Part shown: positions 20,406 through 29,973 of the stretch, piece by piece
Layout: every line of letters begins with the position of its first letter
Position numbering within the stretch: the first letter of the stretch is position 1
Assembly: GCA_019914945.1 (NCBI GenBank)
Contig: CM034109.1
Location: forward strand, 1,054,001-1,118,000
Reading direction: 5' to 3'
Source of the DNA: Typha latifolia
Taxonomy: Eukaryota > Streptophyta > Magnoliopsida > Poales > Typhaceae
Length of the DNA stretch: 64,000 bases
Made by a program: the position numbers and the translations under genes
Notes under the pieces: model-generated
Seen by the model: the letters and a program-made list of their open reading frames with translations, nothing else
Databases searched by the model: none
What the model was told of the DNA's origin: nothing

Positions 20406-22337
20406 AGTAGAGTAGTAAGGTTGCTACCGAAGAAGTTTGTAAGGTTTGAATTATGGAGATTGGTCATTGATCAAAGGCTTTAGAAGTGATGCGTATATAA
20501 TGTATTAAATTTTCCACTTCTCACAGTATTTGTTTGTATGAGTCATATAATAAATAGAGAAATAGTAATTATTCGACGACACCATTTTTATTTGCATACT
20601 TGCTTCAATTTACTGGAACTAAACCATCCTAATTTCCATTAGTACTCAGGCATTATTGTTCAATGTCAGGCCACTCTGCAAGTCCTTAATTTTGTCATTT
20701 CTTTCAATGAACGACCTTCGTTATGGCCAATCTCTGGAGGCACTTCAAGCCTTGAAGAGGATATTCAAATGCAAGCGATGCGTTGTTCACAAAGTGTTGC
20801 AGAGGATAGTTTTGGAATGCAGGATAGAAGTTGACATGGAGAAGCTTCTATTAAAAAATATCTAAATGTTAACAGTGACAGCATACAGTGCTGTATGAAG
20901 TTGAAAAAAGAAAAAGAAATATCAAATCTTCTAGCAAATTAAGCAGAATCTCCTTCCATAATGGTTCTAAACTTCTTCTTGATCTTTTCCTTTTTTTCTT
21001 ATGTAAAAAAAAACACTAAAATAAACTTAACTAATAAGTCCCGCTCACTAGAAATAATTTTTTTCTTATTCTGAAATATAACTCCTTATTACAGAATAAT
21101 AGCTAAACATCATAATAATACTATTCTAGGATGCAAACTTTATTCATCAAAATTATATCCTATAACACACACTAACTTAATTATTAATTTACTTTTGATA
21201 TCTATCTCATTAATCTTTTTATATCAAATTAAAGGATATTTATCATAATTTTATAAAAATTAAAAATTAAATTTTTTTTACTTTGCATCACATCAAAGGT
21301 AATTATTACACCGTTATTCTAAAATAGGACTGAATAAAAAAAATAGTTATTTTTAAAATAAAAAGGAATACCTATTCTAGAATTGACTTTATTCCTAAAG
21401 TAAACGAGACTAGATAGTGACAATAAACAACTAGCCGTTGTAGCATAGCGACAGAGTCCTGACCTATATATAGGGGCATAAATCATAATTAAGTCAAGCT
21501 TGATCGAGCCGAGCTCTATTCAAGCTTGGCTTGAAATTACTCGATCTCCTCATCTCATTCCTTGCTCGCCTCGTCGATTTCTTCGATTCAAGACCTGACA
21601 CCGTCGACGGCACAAGCTCGTCGGCTAGAGACCGGTGATGTTGTGGTTGATGCATCTCTTCAGATTCCTTTCCGCCGCCATAGGAGAAGAGAAAGACAAG
21701 GAGCGGGAGGGGGGGATTCTATAGGTAGGAAAAGGATTTAGTTAAATAGAGGAGAGGGTATTTTTGTCATATTATTCTCACATGACTATTACATGGATGA
21801 AAATAGGTAATAAAACCCTAATAGAAGAGGTCAGATGATATATTTCTAATAGTTCGGAGGTTATTGTGTACTTAAGAAAACTTTATAGGGTTATTATTCA
21901 GAGGGTGAAAAGTGAATTATTCCAATAAAAAATAATAAACAACTAGAAGTAACTTCATTCAGCTTTTCATTCAGCTTTTCATTCCACTGTCAGAATGTAT
22001 CTTTAATTAAGGTCTAATCCAGAATCATTTCTTAGATAAACAGTAAACAGCTATAAGTTAATGTCCATTGATTCCAAATTACAACAACTGAGAGGATTCC
22101 TGTTTAAAATAAACAACCAAATCTTCAAGAACTATTTAGCCAAACATTACCAGTCATTTCCCCCAAAATTTGCACTAGAATTAGCAAGCAATTTGATTCA
22201 ATTATCATTGAATCCAACTTACAGGCACCAAACCAAGGAAAGCTCATCTTTCCCCCATTAAATTGTACAAACCCGTATGCGAAATTTCAAAATCATCATG
22301 TAAATTTCCCGAAATTCAAAAATTACCAAAATCAAAA
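20406..22337. other. Intergenic, AT-rich
   Basis: The first 150 bases are the diverged RLP 3' flank. The rest is AT-rich with homopolymer runs and no convincing gene. A 69-codon open frame at 20656-20865 has no domain or homologue in the other RLP flanks. A GC-richer patch with ctcgcctcgtcg-type sequence lies at 21540-21720, next to the dispersed repeat. The 3' end of the DnaJ-like gene's transcript probably lies below 22337. Confidence 0.55.
21437..21535. repeat. Dispersed repeat, copy 2 (pair at 8031-8126)
   Basis: Relative of 8031-8126, with the shared core aaatcataattaagtc. Here the core is preceded by ataggggcat, which looks like a hAT-type terminus, so both copies may be internal parts of a small hAT-related element. 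Confidence 0.5.
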
Positions 22338-22643
22338 TCAGGGGGATCGGCTGGATCGCATCGAGATCTGGGCGGGGAGGGGCCGGCCGGTCCCGGACCC
22401 CCCGCAGCTCCGGCACGGCATCCGACCCGACCCGGCACACGTGCGGCACCCGAGGTCGCCGTCCGACCACCGCGCGCAGAGGCACGCCACCCGCCCCGTG
22501 CCGTTACACGCGGCGCACCGCGGCCGCCACGCCCCGGAGCCGGCCATCGTCTTGCCGCCCTCCATCGCCGACTTCACCAGCATCGCCGTCGCCACCACCC
22601 CGATCCCCGTCGCGAGCTGCGAGGCCAAGACTATCGGTCCCAT
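22338..22643 (-). CDS. Small DnaJ-type cysteine-rich zinc-finger protein
   Basis: The 101-aa protein has a hydrophobic N-terminal segment (about 1-24) and then a compact cysteine domain. It has C43-x2-C46-NGTG, C54/C56, C66-x2-C69-AGSG and C77-x2-C80-GGSG, which are CxxCxGxG-type motifs of the DnaJ cysteine-rich domain without a J domain. Plant proteins of this class (BSD2-like and related small proteins) bind zinc and are thought to assist protein folding in plastids or at membranes; the exact role of this one is unknown. The N-terminus could be an organelle signal or a membrane anchor. The ATG at 22643 is the first in frame. The gene is GC-rich in AT-rich surroundings, which supports it being real. 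Plus-strand open frames over the same bases (for example 22263-22667) are shadows of this GC-rich composition. The gene appears to be a single exon. Confidence 0.8.
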   Translation of the reverse strand: MGPIVLASQLATGIGVVATAMLVKSAMEGGKTMAGSGAWRPRCAACNGTGRVACLCARWSDGDLGCRTCAGSGRMPCRSCGGSGTGRPLPAQISMRSSRSP

Positions 22644-22741
22644 ATCGGAATAGGGGGTGCAGAATAAGAGCTCGCTATTCGTGGATTGGATTGGATTGGA
22701 TTGGAATAAGTCGAGAAGATAGATCGATAGATCGATAGATA

Positions 22742-22749
22742 AATATAAA
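22742..22749 (-). promoter_or_regulatory. Candidate TATA box of the DnaJ-like gene
   Basis: On the minus strand the sequence reads CTTTATATTTATC, about 100 bases upstream of the ATG at 22643. The space between contains a GGATT pentamer run (22683-22705) and GATA/ATCGATAG repeats (22720-22740), both in the probable 5' UTR. Confidence 0.45.
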
Positions 22750-22849
22750 GGGGGTAGTGTTTGAATGGGTTTCTGATATTATGATGAGGGTCGCTGTGGT
22801 CGTCGTTTAAAGGGTGGAGAAGGTCAAGCGATATTTCGCACATGTGTTT

Positions 22850-24740
22850 GATTGTGGACTAACTTAATTAAAGATTCTTCATATAATTATTATCGAAAAC
22901 TTTTTAATTATTATAATTATTGTTTCGTTATGGTCCAGTTTTAACTCTAATCTAGCCTAATTTGCCCCTTAAAATCTATAAAAAATATATTATAATTATT
23001 ATTAAAATTAGATTATTTCAAGCTCGTCGTTATGTAAATCAAACGTAATGACCACAATTATATAGATCTTTTGAAATGGTCGGAAAATATCTAATGCTAT
23101 TTAATATCACACTCACTGATAATGAAATGTCTCTAAGAGTTATTTCTTAAGAACAACGCTTCTGGAAGGGAAGAGTAGTATGCTTAGTGGTGATTATTAT
23201 GTGGTCAAATTAAAAGAGGAACTTCTATTTTTATTTATTTTTATGAAACTTAATAGATGTACTTGGAAATTCTACTTGTTCTTTTTAAATAGATTATGAG
23301 TGTGTGGCTAATTATAAAACTATATGGATAAACTAATTCTCTATGATATATATAGGTTAGATAAATAGATTAATTCTATCAAGAAACAAATTGGAATAGT
23401 ACTGTAATAGAAAATTAAGATAGAGAGATAAAAGGGGAGAAGAAGGCCTGCACTACGGGACTAGGAATATCGGCGATAGAGAGAGATTAGAAGCTAGACG
23501 AGACTGTGCCAACGGAAGAGGTAGTGCTAATTGGTAAAGGAGGAGTTGGCAAGAGATAGTGATAATTGGTAAAGGAGGAGGAGAAAAATATAGAGGTCGG
23601 TGGCCTAGTTGAGAGAGATGCTAGGGTAAAAGCTAATTAATCTTTTATTTCAAGCATATCTATGATACAAGTCATAAAATCTTATTTACAGAGATTAAGT
23701 CAAAAGGTCTAAAACAAATTTAACTAAACTAGTATTTTTTATCTTCTCGTATTAACACTTCGTTTTTTCATAGATAGATTTCGTATGAAAAAGTTGTGAA
23801 TATCAAAGTTGCATATCTGGATGTTAGCGATCTTATCCAACTAGTTTGATATTATTCGGATATCTATAGAATATTTTGTGAATATTTTCTCAAAACTGTA
23901 GAGTTAAATTTAGCTAATTAAATAACATCTTAACCTACTAAGATTCTAACTAAGTAAATAAGATAATTAGACTCAATCCATTAAGCGCAATGACCCCATG
24001 ATGTGATCCGATCTGACCTAGATCGCATCACAGTACAACCCGACCATTGAGCTACATATCTCCTTCCATTCAAAACTGTTAACCTGTTGAAAATAATATC
24101 TGATTCCAAAAGTACACATAAATCCAATCTAAAAATAAGTAAATAAGTTTAAAGATTAAAAAATTAAATATTCTTTATAAACAAGTCTAATATTGAACAA
24201 TATCTCTTTAAGAACCTGACCATTAAGCTTCATACTATTCCTTTCTTTTCTTAACTATAAAATATCTCCTTCCAATCAAAGCCATTAAACTACTTTTGCT
24301 TAAAATCTCAAAATTGAGATCATTACATAAACCTTTAAACTATTATAACTACTGCTGCATTTTTTTTAAAATATTAAAATTATCACTAAATTTTTTTGAC
24401 AGTTTTAGAAATACCTAACAAATTATTATTAAAGTTGATAAACACATATAAATAACTTAAAACACCTTTCCCATTTTAAGTTTAGTTTAATAATTTATAT
24501 AAGGGTAAAATAGTCTTTTTCTATATCTAAATTGTATTTTAATCCAGATTAGTTAGAATTAAGTAACGGAATGATACTTATTAATGATTTCGGTAGTTGG
24601 GTTTGTCGGGGAGGCGTGGAAGACTTGGCGTAGGGGTAATTGCTACGGCGTTAGAGATAGAGTGTGGACTGGGTCAGGACTCAGGAGTTGCTTGGCACGT
24701 GCGTGGGTGTGAGCTTTGGAAAGATCCCATGCCTTCCTGT
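22850..24740. other. Intergenic, AT-rich, nothing recognised
   Basis: AT-rich sequence with no open frame of interest. A short local repeat is visible at 23510-23585, where a phrase reading gtgctaattggtaaagga recurs as gtgataattggtaaagga. The part at 24600-24720 is GC-richer and gives a 78-codon frame without a recognisable domain. Confidence 0.6.
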
Positions 24741-24750
24741 CACCAATCCA

Positions 24751-25118
24751 GAGTTTTTACCAAAATAGCCTCATTTTTTTTAATTTTTACCAAAATAGGC
24801 TACCCTCAAACTTATTTACTAAATAGAGTCTAATTCAGTGTAGTCTTAATACAAACGTTAAAATAATCAGCGTTTTTATTGCTAGATAATTTTTTCCCTA
24901 AATTATTAAAAGGCTAAGTTAAAAGGATTTATATACATAAAACGCTGAAAATATCAGCATTTTAGGTCCAGATAAAAATGCTAAACTAATCAGTATTTTT
25001 GTCTAAGAAAAAAACGCTGATCAGTAAATTAGATCCTATTTAGTAAATAAATTTAGGAATAATCTATTCCGGTCAAAAAAAGTTTTGGAAGAGGGCTAGT
25101 TTGGTAAAAAAAAAACTC
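24751..25118. mobile_element. MITE with about 100-bp inverted ends (Mutator-like target duplication)
   Basis: The left end (gagtttttaccaaaatag) and the reverse complement of the right end (gagtttttttttaccaaact) are related, and the similarity continues inward through a shared actaaatag/gtctaatt segment at about 24818-24835 and 25025-25050. The element is about 368 bases. It is flanked by caccaatcca (24741-24750) and caacaatcca (25119-25128), a 10-base target duplication with one mismatch. That size fits Mutator-like elements. Inside, short phrases around aacgctga and cagcgttttt are arranged as inverted copies. There is no coding capacity. Confidence 0.75.
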
Positions 25119-25128
25119 CAACAATCCA

Positions 25129-25671
25129 TGCTTGCAGTGGGCTCTGCCTAAAAAGTAGTAGAAAAGTTTAGTGCATGATGTAATTGAGAAGAAAAGTTTT
25201 CAAGAGGGCGTTCATTTCTTACAAGTGCATTATCTTTTTACTCTCGTCTTCTCTTTTTCTTGTTCTCGGTCATGGCCTGGCTTCTTTAAGACTAGCTTTT
25301 CTTTTTCTTTCTCCTTCTAGACCTTAATTAGCTGCAACTCAATGTCGACGGCTCAATGTGCTCGTCTTCTACCTCCTCTCCTCTCCTCTTTTGTGGCTTC
25401 TGCTATAGGAGTGAAGGGTTTGGTGCCTCTTGTGTTATAGCTTTTTGTTTCCTAGCCGGGCTTGTTATTCTTTTTGTTTGTCTGTCCATGTTGATTACCG
25501 GTGTTCGCATCAGGTAATCTTCAGTGCAGCGGCATTTAGGTTGTCATGTAGGGTTGTGGCCTTGTGGGTGTTTGAATCTGCAGAGATTACGACGAAACTA
25601 CTTTCACATTGAATCATTTGCTGCCATTTAGCTATGTGTTTTGTATAATTGTCTTTATGCACTTTGGGTTT
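25129..25671. other. Intergenic, pyrimidine-rich
   Basis: The stretch contains pyrimidine-rich sequence (25230-25400) and a 60-codon open frame at 25430-25612 with no recognised domain. No gene is supported. Confidence 0.5.
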
Positions 25672-25679
25672 CTCTATTT

Positions 25680-26314
25680 GGGGTGTCAAAATAAATGAGC
25701 TCGTGCTGAAGCTCGGGCTCGGCTCGATTTGGTTTAAGCCGAGCCTAGCCTAAGTCTTATTTTAAGGTTTGATTTTTATTTCGAATTGAGCTTGAGCAAA
25801 ATATAATATTTATTAATATTATATATAAATATATTTAGAACTATTAGATTTTTTATTCAATAGCTATTATTATCTTATCGCAATCTAATTCTAACCATAA
25901 ATCTAATAAAAAAAACTCCTAATATCTAATCTCCTTCCCGTTTCCTCTTCCTCCTCCTTTATCAACCCGTTCATCCAACCTCTTTCGACAGCCTCCTCCT
26001 TTATTGTCTCGGCCTTGACCACGGCGTCGGCATCCTCCTCCATCGTCGTCGACCCCGGCGTCAGCCTCCTCGTCCTCCATCAATAAGTCGCCGCCGTCTT
26101 CTCCTCTCCATCGGCCTCTTCCTCCTCCTCTAGCCTCACCAAGTCACCGCCTCCTCATTCTCTAACCAAGCTTGAGTTCAACTTGGGCTCAGGTTAGGCT
26201 CAGCTCGAGTTGAGCTGAGCTGAGCCGATTCTGAACATCTTTAGAGAGCTCGAAATTAATTTTCAAGCAAAGCTAGAGCTAGCTCATTCAAGCTCATCTC
26301 GTTTACGACCCCTG
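25680..26314. mobile_element. hAT-like non-autonomous element, about 635 bp
   Basis: The left end reads ggggtgtcaaaataaatgag and the reverse complement of the right end reads caggggtcgtaaacgagatg, a terminus type seen in plant hAT MITEs. Both sub-terminal regions are filled with gctcggctcg/gagctgagct repeats in opposite orientation. Flanks are ctctattt (25672-25679) and ctctcttt (26315-26322), an 8-base target duplication with one mismatch, as expected for hAT. The middle (25920-26150) is rich in TCC/TCG triplets and encodes nothing obvious. Confidence 0.7.
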
Positions 26315-26753
26315 CTCTCTTTGTTATGCTGTAGATATTTATAAAGTTGGGAAGCTTGTTTATGGTTCATGGCCTAATCTCTCTATCTTTATTGTGTATT
26401 AAACATGTATCGCTTTCAGCCTAAGAGCTTTTCTTAAAAAAAAATATTACATTTTATTTTTAATATCTTAGAAACATTCCAATTAGCTTTAACTTTTCAG
26501 CCTAAGAGCTTCTCTATATCTATTTGAAATGGGTTTTGGACTTGACTGGGGCCACGCCCACATAAGCTTCTTCAAACGACGGCCCGGCCCACATTTTGAA
26601 TTCTGAGTTACAAACTCGAACCAAATGTGAATTTGAGTCGAATCAAATCTGATACTACGCAACACAATCTGCGGTCCACGTTCATCGCACGGCTCAACCG
26701 CATGCTGACACGTCCTCCACCGCACGCACCTTCACGCTGTCCACCTCGTAAAT

Positions 26754-26762
26754 CGCGCCAAT
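26754..26762 (-). promoter_or_regulatory. E2F-type site upstream of RNR2-1
   Basis: On the minus strand the bases read ATTGGCGCG, a full match to the E2F consensus WTTSSCGSS, about 300 bases before the RNR2-1 ATG. Plant ribonucleotide reductase genes are induced at G1/S through E2F sites, so this is a plausible S-phase element. No matching site exists upstream of RNR2-2. Confidence 0.55.
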
Positions 26763-27008
26763 TAATACCTTATCCCCCCGCCCCCACTTCTGGAATTGCG
26801 CGGTGCGGCCCACAGGCCGCGTCCTCCCGCCCCGCCGATTTTCCGGCCAAATTTTCAAATGCTTATTTTTAATTGAACATTTTAAAAATCCCACCCCCTC
26901 CATCTTCTCCCGCAAGCCTCCCATTCAAAGATTGTTTTTTTGTTTCCTTCCCTCACAAGCCTCTCCCAAAATTTTCAAATCTCCCCTCCAAAACCCTCCT
27001 CGCGCCGC

Positions 27009-27015
27009 TATAAAT
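27009..27015 (+). promoter_or_regulatory. TATA box of RNR2-1
   Basis: TATAAAT lies in a GC-rich context 56 bases before the ATG at 27065. Transcription would start near 27040, which places the upstream in-frame ATG at 27038 at or before the transcript start and favours 27065 as the start codon. Confidence 0.65.
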
Positions 27016-27064
27016 TCCCCCCATCCCGTCCCATCCAATGCCAACAACTACCCCAAAACTAACG

Positions 27065-28081
27065 ATGCCTGCCGTCCCCTCCCTCCACCTCGCCCACGAG
27101 GCCGATGAGCCCCTCCTCGCCCCCAACCCCGACCGCTTCTCGATGTTCCCAATCCGCTACCCGAGCATCTGGGAGCTCTACAAGAAGGCCGTCGCCTCCT
27201 TCTGGACCACCGAGGAGGTCGACCTCTCCCAGGACACCCGCCACTGGGACCTCTCGCTCTCCGACGACGATCGCCATTTCATCTCCCACGTCCTCGCCTT
27301 CTTTGCCGCCTCGGACGGCATCGTCCTCGAGAACCTTGCCTCCCGCTTCATGACCGACGTCCAGCTCCCGGAGGCCCGCGCCTTCTACGGCTTCCAGATT
27401 GCCATTGAGAACATCCACTCCGAGATGTACTCTCTCCTCCTCGACACTTATATCAAGGATCCCGACGAAAAATCCCGCCTTTTTCGCGCCATCGACACCG
27501 TCCCCGCCGTCGCCAAGAAGGCTGACTGGGCACTCAAGTGGATCCACGCCTCCGACTCCTTCGCTGACCGCCTCGTCGCCTTCGCCTGCGTCGAGGGCAT
27601 CTTCTTCTCCGGTTCCTTCTGCGCCATCTTCTGGCTTAAAAAGCGCGGCTTGATGCCCGGCCTCACCTTCTCCAACGAGCTCATCTCCCGCGACGAGGGC
27701 CTCCACTGCGACTTCGCCTGCCTCCTCTACGAACTTCTCGAGCACAAGCTCGACGAGGAGCGCGTCCGGTCCATCGTCGCCGATGCGGTCGTCATCGAGA
27801 GGGAATTCGTCTGCGACGCGCTCCCCGTCGCCCTCGTCGGCATGAACGGCGAACTAATGGGCCAGTACATCGAGTTCGTGGCGGATCGGCTCCTAGGAGC
27901 GTTAGGGTGCGGGAAGTTGTACGGCGTTGCCAACCCGTTCGATTGGATGGAATTGATCTCGTTGCAGGGGAAGACCAACTTCTTTGAGAAGAGGGTCGGG
28001 GAGTACCAGAAGGCTTCGGTGATGTCCAGCATTGGTGGACTTGGAGGTAACCATGTCTTCAAGATGGATGAGGATTTCTAG
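27065..28081 (+). CDS. RNR2: Ribonucleoside-diphosphate reductase small subunit (copy 1)
   Basis: The 338-aa protein is the R2 (beta) subunit of class Ia ribonucleotide reductase. It houses the diiron-tyrosyl radical and pairs with the R1 subunit to make dNDPs for DNA synthesis and repair in the cytosol. Diiron ligands are all present: D84, E115, H118, E177, E211 and H214, with the radical tyrosine at Y122 (ENIHSEMY). The C-terminal heptapeptide FKMDEDF is the R1-docking tail. Length matches plant TSO2/RNR2 proteins, and the gene is intronless, as in Arabidopsis. The start at 27065 is chosen because similarity to copy 2 begins around it and the TATA box is too close to 27038. GC at third positions is very high in the first two-thirds and falls towards the 3' end. 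The gene is convergent with the UBA5 relic downstream. An E2F site upstream suggests S-phase control. Large minus-strand frames over this gene are composition shadows. Confidence 0.97.
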   Translation: MPAVPSLHLAHEADEPLLAPNPDRFSMFPIRYPSIWELYKKAVASFWTTEEVDLSQDTRHWDLSLSDDDRHFISHVLAFFAASDGIVLENLASRFMTDVQLPEARAFYGFQIAIENIHSEMYSLLLDTYIKDPDEKSRLFRAIDTVPAVAKKADWALKWIHASDSFADRLVAFACVEGIFFSGSFCAIFWLKKRGLMPGLTFSNELISRDEGLHCDFACLLYELLEHKLDEERVRSIVADAVVIEREFVCDALPVALVGMNGELMGQYIEFVADRLLGALGCGKLYGVANPFDWMELISLQGKTNFFEKRVGEYQKASVMSSIGGLGGNHVFKMDEDF

Positions 28082-29125
28082 ACTAATGCTACCACTGTTA
28101 ATTTTTATATATCTTCTCTAAAAATGTAATCTTTAGATCTTGTCGTACCGGTTTGCTTCCTTTCTTTCTTTCTTTGGTGGATTGTAATATACAGCTGCTA
28201 ATTAGCACCTTGCCCAGTTATTCGCATTTGTGTTTGATAATATAACGAAGATTGTTTAACATTGTTCATCTTGAGCTATGGGTGTCTGACGAAATGTCTG
28301 TGAGGTTGTACCTGGTACTTTTTCTTGCATTTCTGTTTGGTTGTACTTCAAAGAGATGATGGGTTGTTGCATTGGATTTTGTGGTTGTTACTCTGTACAT
28401 TTTTCTTCCATTTGTTCGGCGATGTGCCAAAGTGGTGATAGATTATTGAATTGGATGTACTGCTTTTTCCTGTTTAATTACAGGAGAGTAGAGGAGTAAC
28501 AAAAAAGTTTGGTTTTTGCTCTTTCTCACTCTCTCTCTCTCCTCAAAAGAGAAGAGTTATCTTCTCATGGCTTCTCTCTCCCTCTTTCTCTTTTCTTCTA
28601 TAGGAGAAAAAGATAAGGTGCATGGTTGTCGTAGGAAAAAAAATCATCTAAAAGATAAGATAAGATAATATTTTTTGTACATTAACCGCCACAATTACAA
28701 AATGCTCCTTTTCACATGCAAATTTTGGATGGATAAAAAAAAGCGTCGATTTTGTCATATATATTTTCTTCTTTGGAGGGTATTAATGATAATATTTATA
28801 GTTCAGGAGAGTTTAAGTATAATTTAGACTTTAAGAAATAGAGCGAAATATATGAAGAAGAAAATTCTCACCTCCCTCGTACATTATTCTAGTTTTCTCA
28901 TGAAAGATATCTCGACGTTCAGCTAAACTTGATAGTAGAACGTCACAGAGCTGCTTTTTATACATTAGCTAAAGTTTCGAGAAGAATGAGGAGATTTTGT
29001 GGTAGTTGATTCACTATTAATGTCGATATTCCACCTGAATATTCTCTATGATACGGCGAATTGGACCTAGTTATCTTAAGCTGAGTTTTTTTTTTTTTTT
29101 TTTTGAACTTCTGAAGGTTGGCATT
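28082..29125. other. RNR2-1 3' flank, first part of the duplicated block
   Basis: The bases 28082-28460 match the flank of RNR2-2 (34987-35410) with small indels. Segments at 28640-28740 and 28790-28960 match 37400-37520 and 38110-38340 in the second block, with inserted DNA between them there. A CT-rich stretch lies at 28520-28590 and an 18-base T run at about 29087-29104. No gene is visible. Confidence 0.65.
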
Positions 29126-29251
29126 CGAACGTCTGTATATGTTCGCAAATATAACATATGTGTTTAGCGCGTCCGAACGTATTCAAATGCCCCCGATCGA
29201 ACGCCTATATACGTTCGCAAACACAGTGAACGCATTTAGGGCGTTTGAAGG
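29126..29251. repeat. Two-unit degenerate tandem repeat with gttcg/cgaacg motifs
   Basis: Unit 1 (29126-29179) and unit 2 (29198-29251) share the frame cgaacg, tatat, gttcgcaaa, then a gcg/ttcgaa-type end; the period is 72 bases. Similar gttcgaacg motifs occur at 8850-8880, so this may be part of a wider repeat family. Confidence 0.5.
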
Positions 29252-29973
29252 CGTTCGATGAATAACCTTATGATTATTATTGAATAAATTAAGTTCTTTC
29301 CCCCAAATCTTCTCCTCCCCTTCTCTCATTCTCTCCCACCACAGCTACGTCGTCTCTAATCTTCTCGTCTGGCCTAGCCCCCTAGACCCATAAGAAATGC
29401 CCCCTTCCTCTTCTTCTCCTCTCCTTTATACTCAAATATTTTCCATTGACATCAAAGTCACTGTAACTCTAACTATTGTTTTTTTTCAAGTTATCACATT
29501 ATAACATACATATAAAACCGATGACTTTATGGGTGAATAATTTTCACCCCAAAAGTTCAACCTGCTACTCTAAATAACTTGGAAACTCACTAATTTGTCT
29601 AATATGTTTGAAAAAAAAAGGAACTATTTTACCAAAAAAATAAACTCACAAATAGACTGCCGCATTAGTTAATAGCTTTCAAGAAGCCATGGTTTAGTAG
29701 GTCTATAAAAGCAACTAAATAGCCTAACAGAAGAAAAGGATGATGCATAAGTTGAAAGAATACATTCCCAACAATGTATACGGGTAACCCTGCCATAATA
29801 TTTTGCTATTTGGGACCAATACAAGAAGTAGAAAATAGTATGAAAATTACAAATGGTAATGATAATCTGGCAATAGCAAAGAATTAGTCACAACAATCTG
29901 AACCAAAGCTTACGCCTCGCAGAATGATGCATACAAAATTGTAGTTGTGAAGAAGCCTGCAACTATTAGAACG

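Noticed and set aside
20656..20865. 69-codon open frame after RLP copy C
   Set aside because: No domain, no promoter and no counterpart after the other RLP copies.
22263..22667. 134-codon plus-strand open frame over the DnaJ-like gene
   Set aside because: Alanine/proline/arginine-rich shadow; the minus frame has clear CxxCxGxG motifs.
27059..27745. 228-codon minus-strand open frame over RNR2-1 (and its counterpart at 33964-34452)
   Set aside because: It is a shadow of the GC-rich RNR2 codons: glycine/glutamate/valine-rich, no domain, and exactly antisense to a certain gene.
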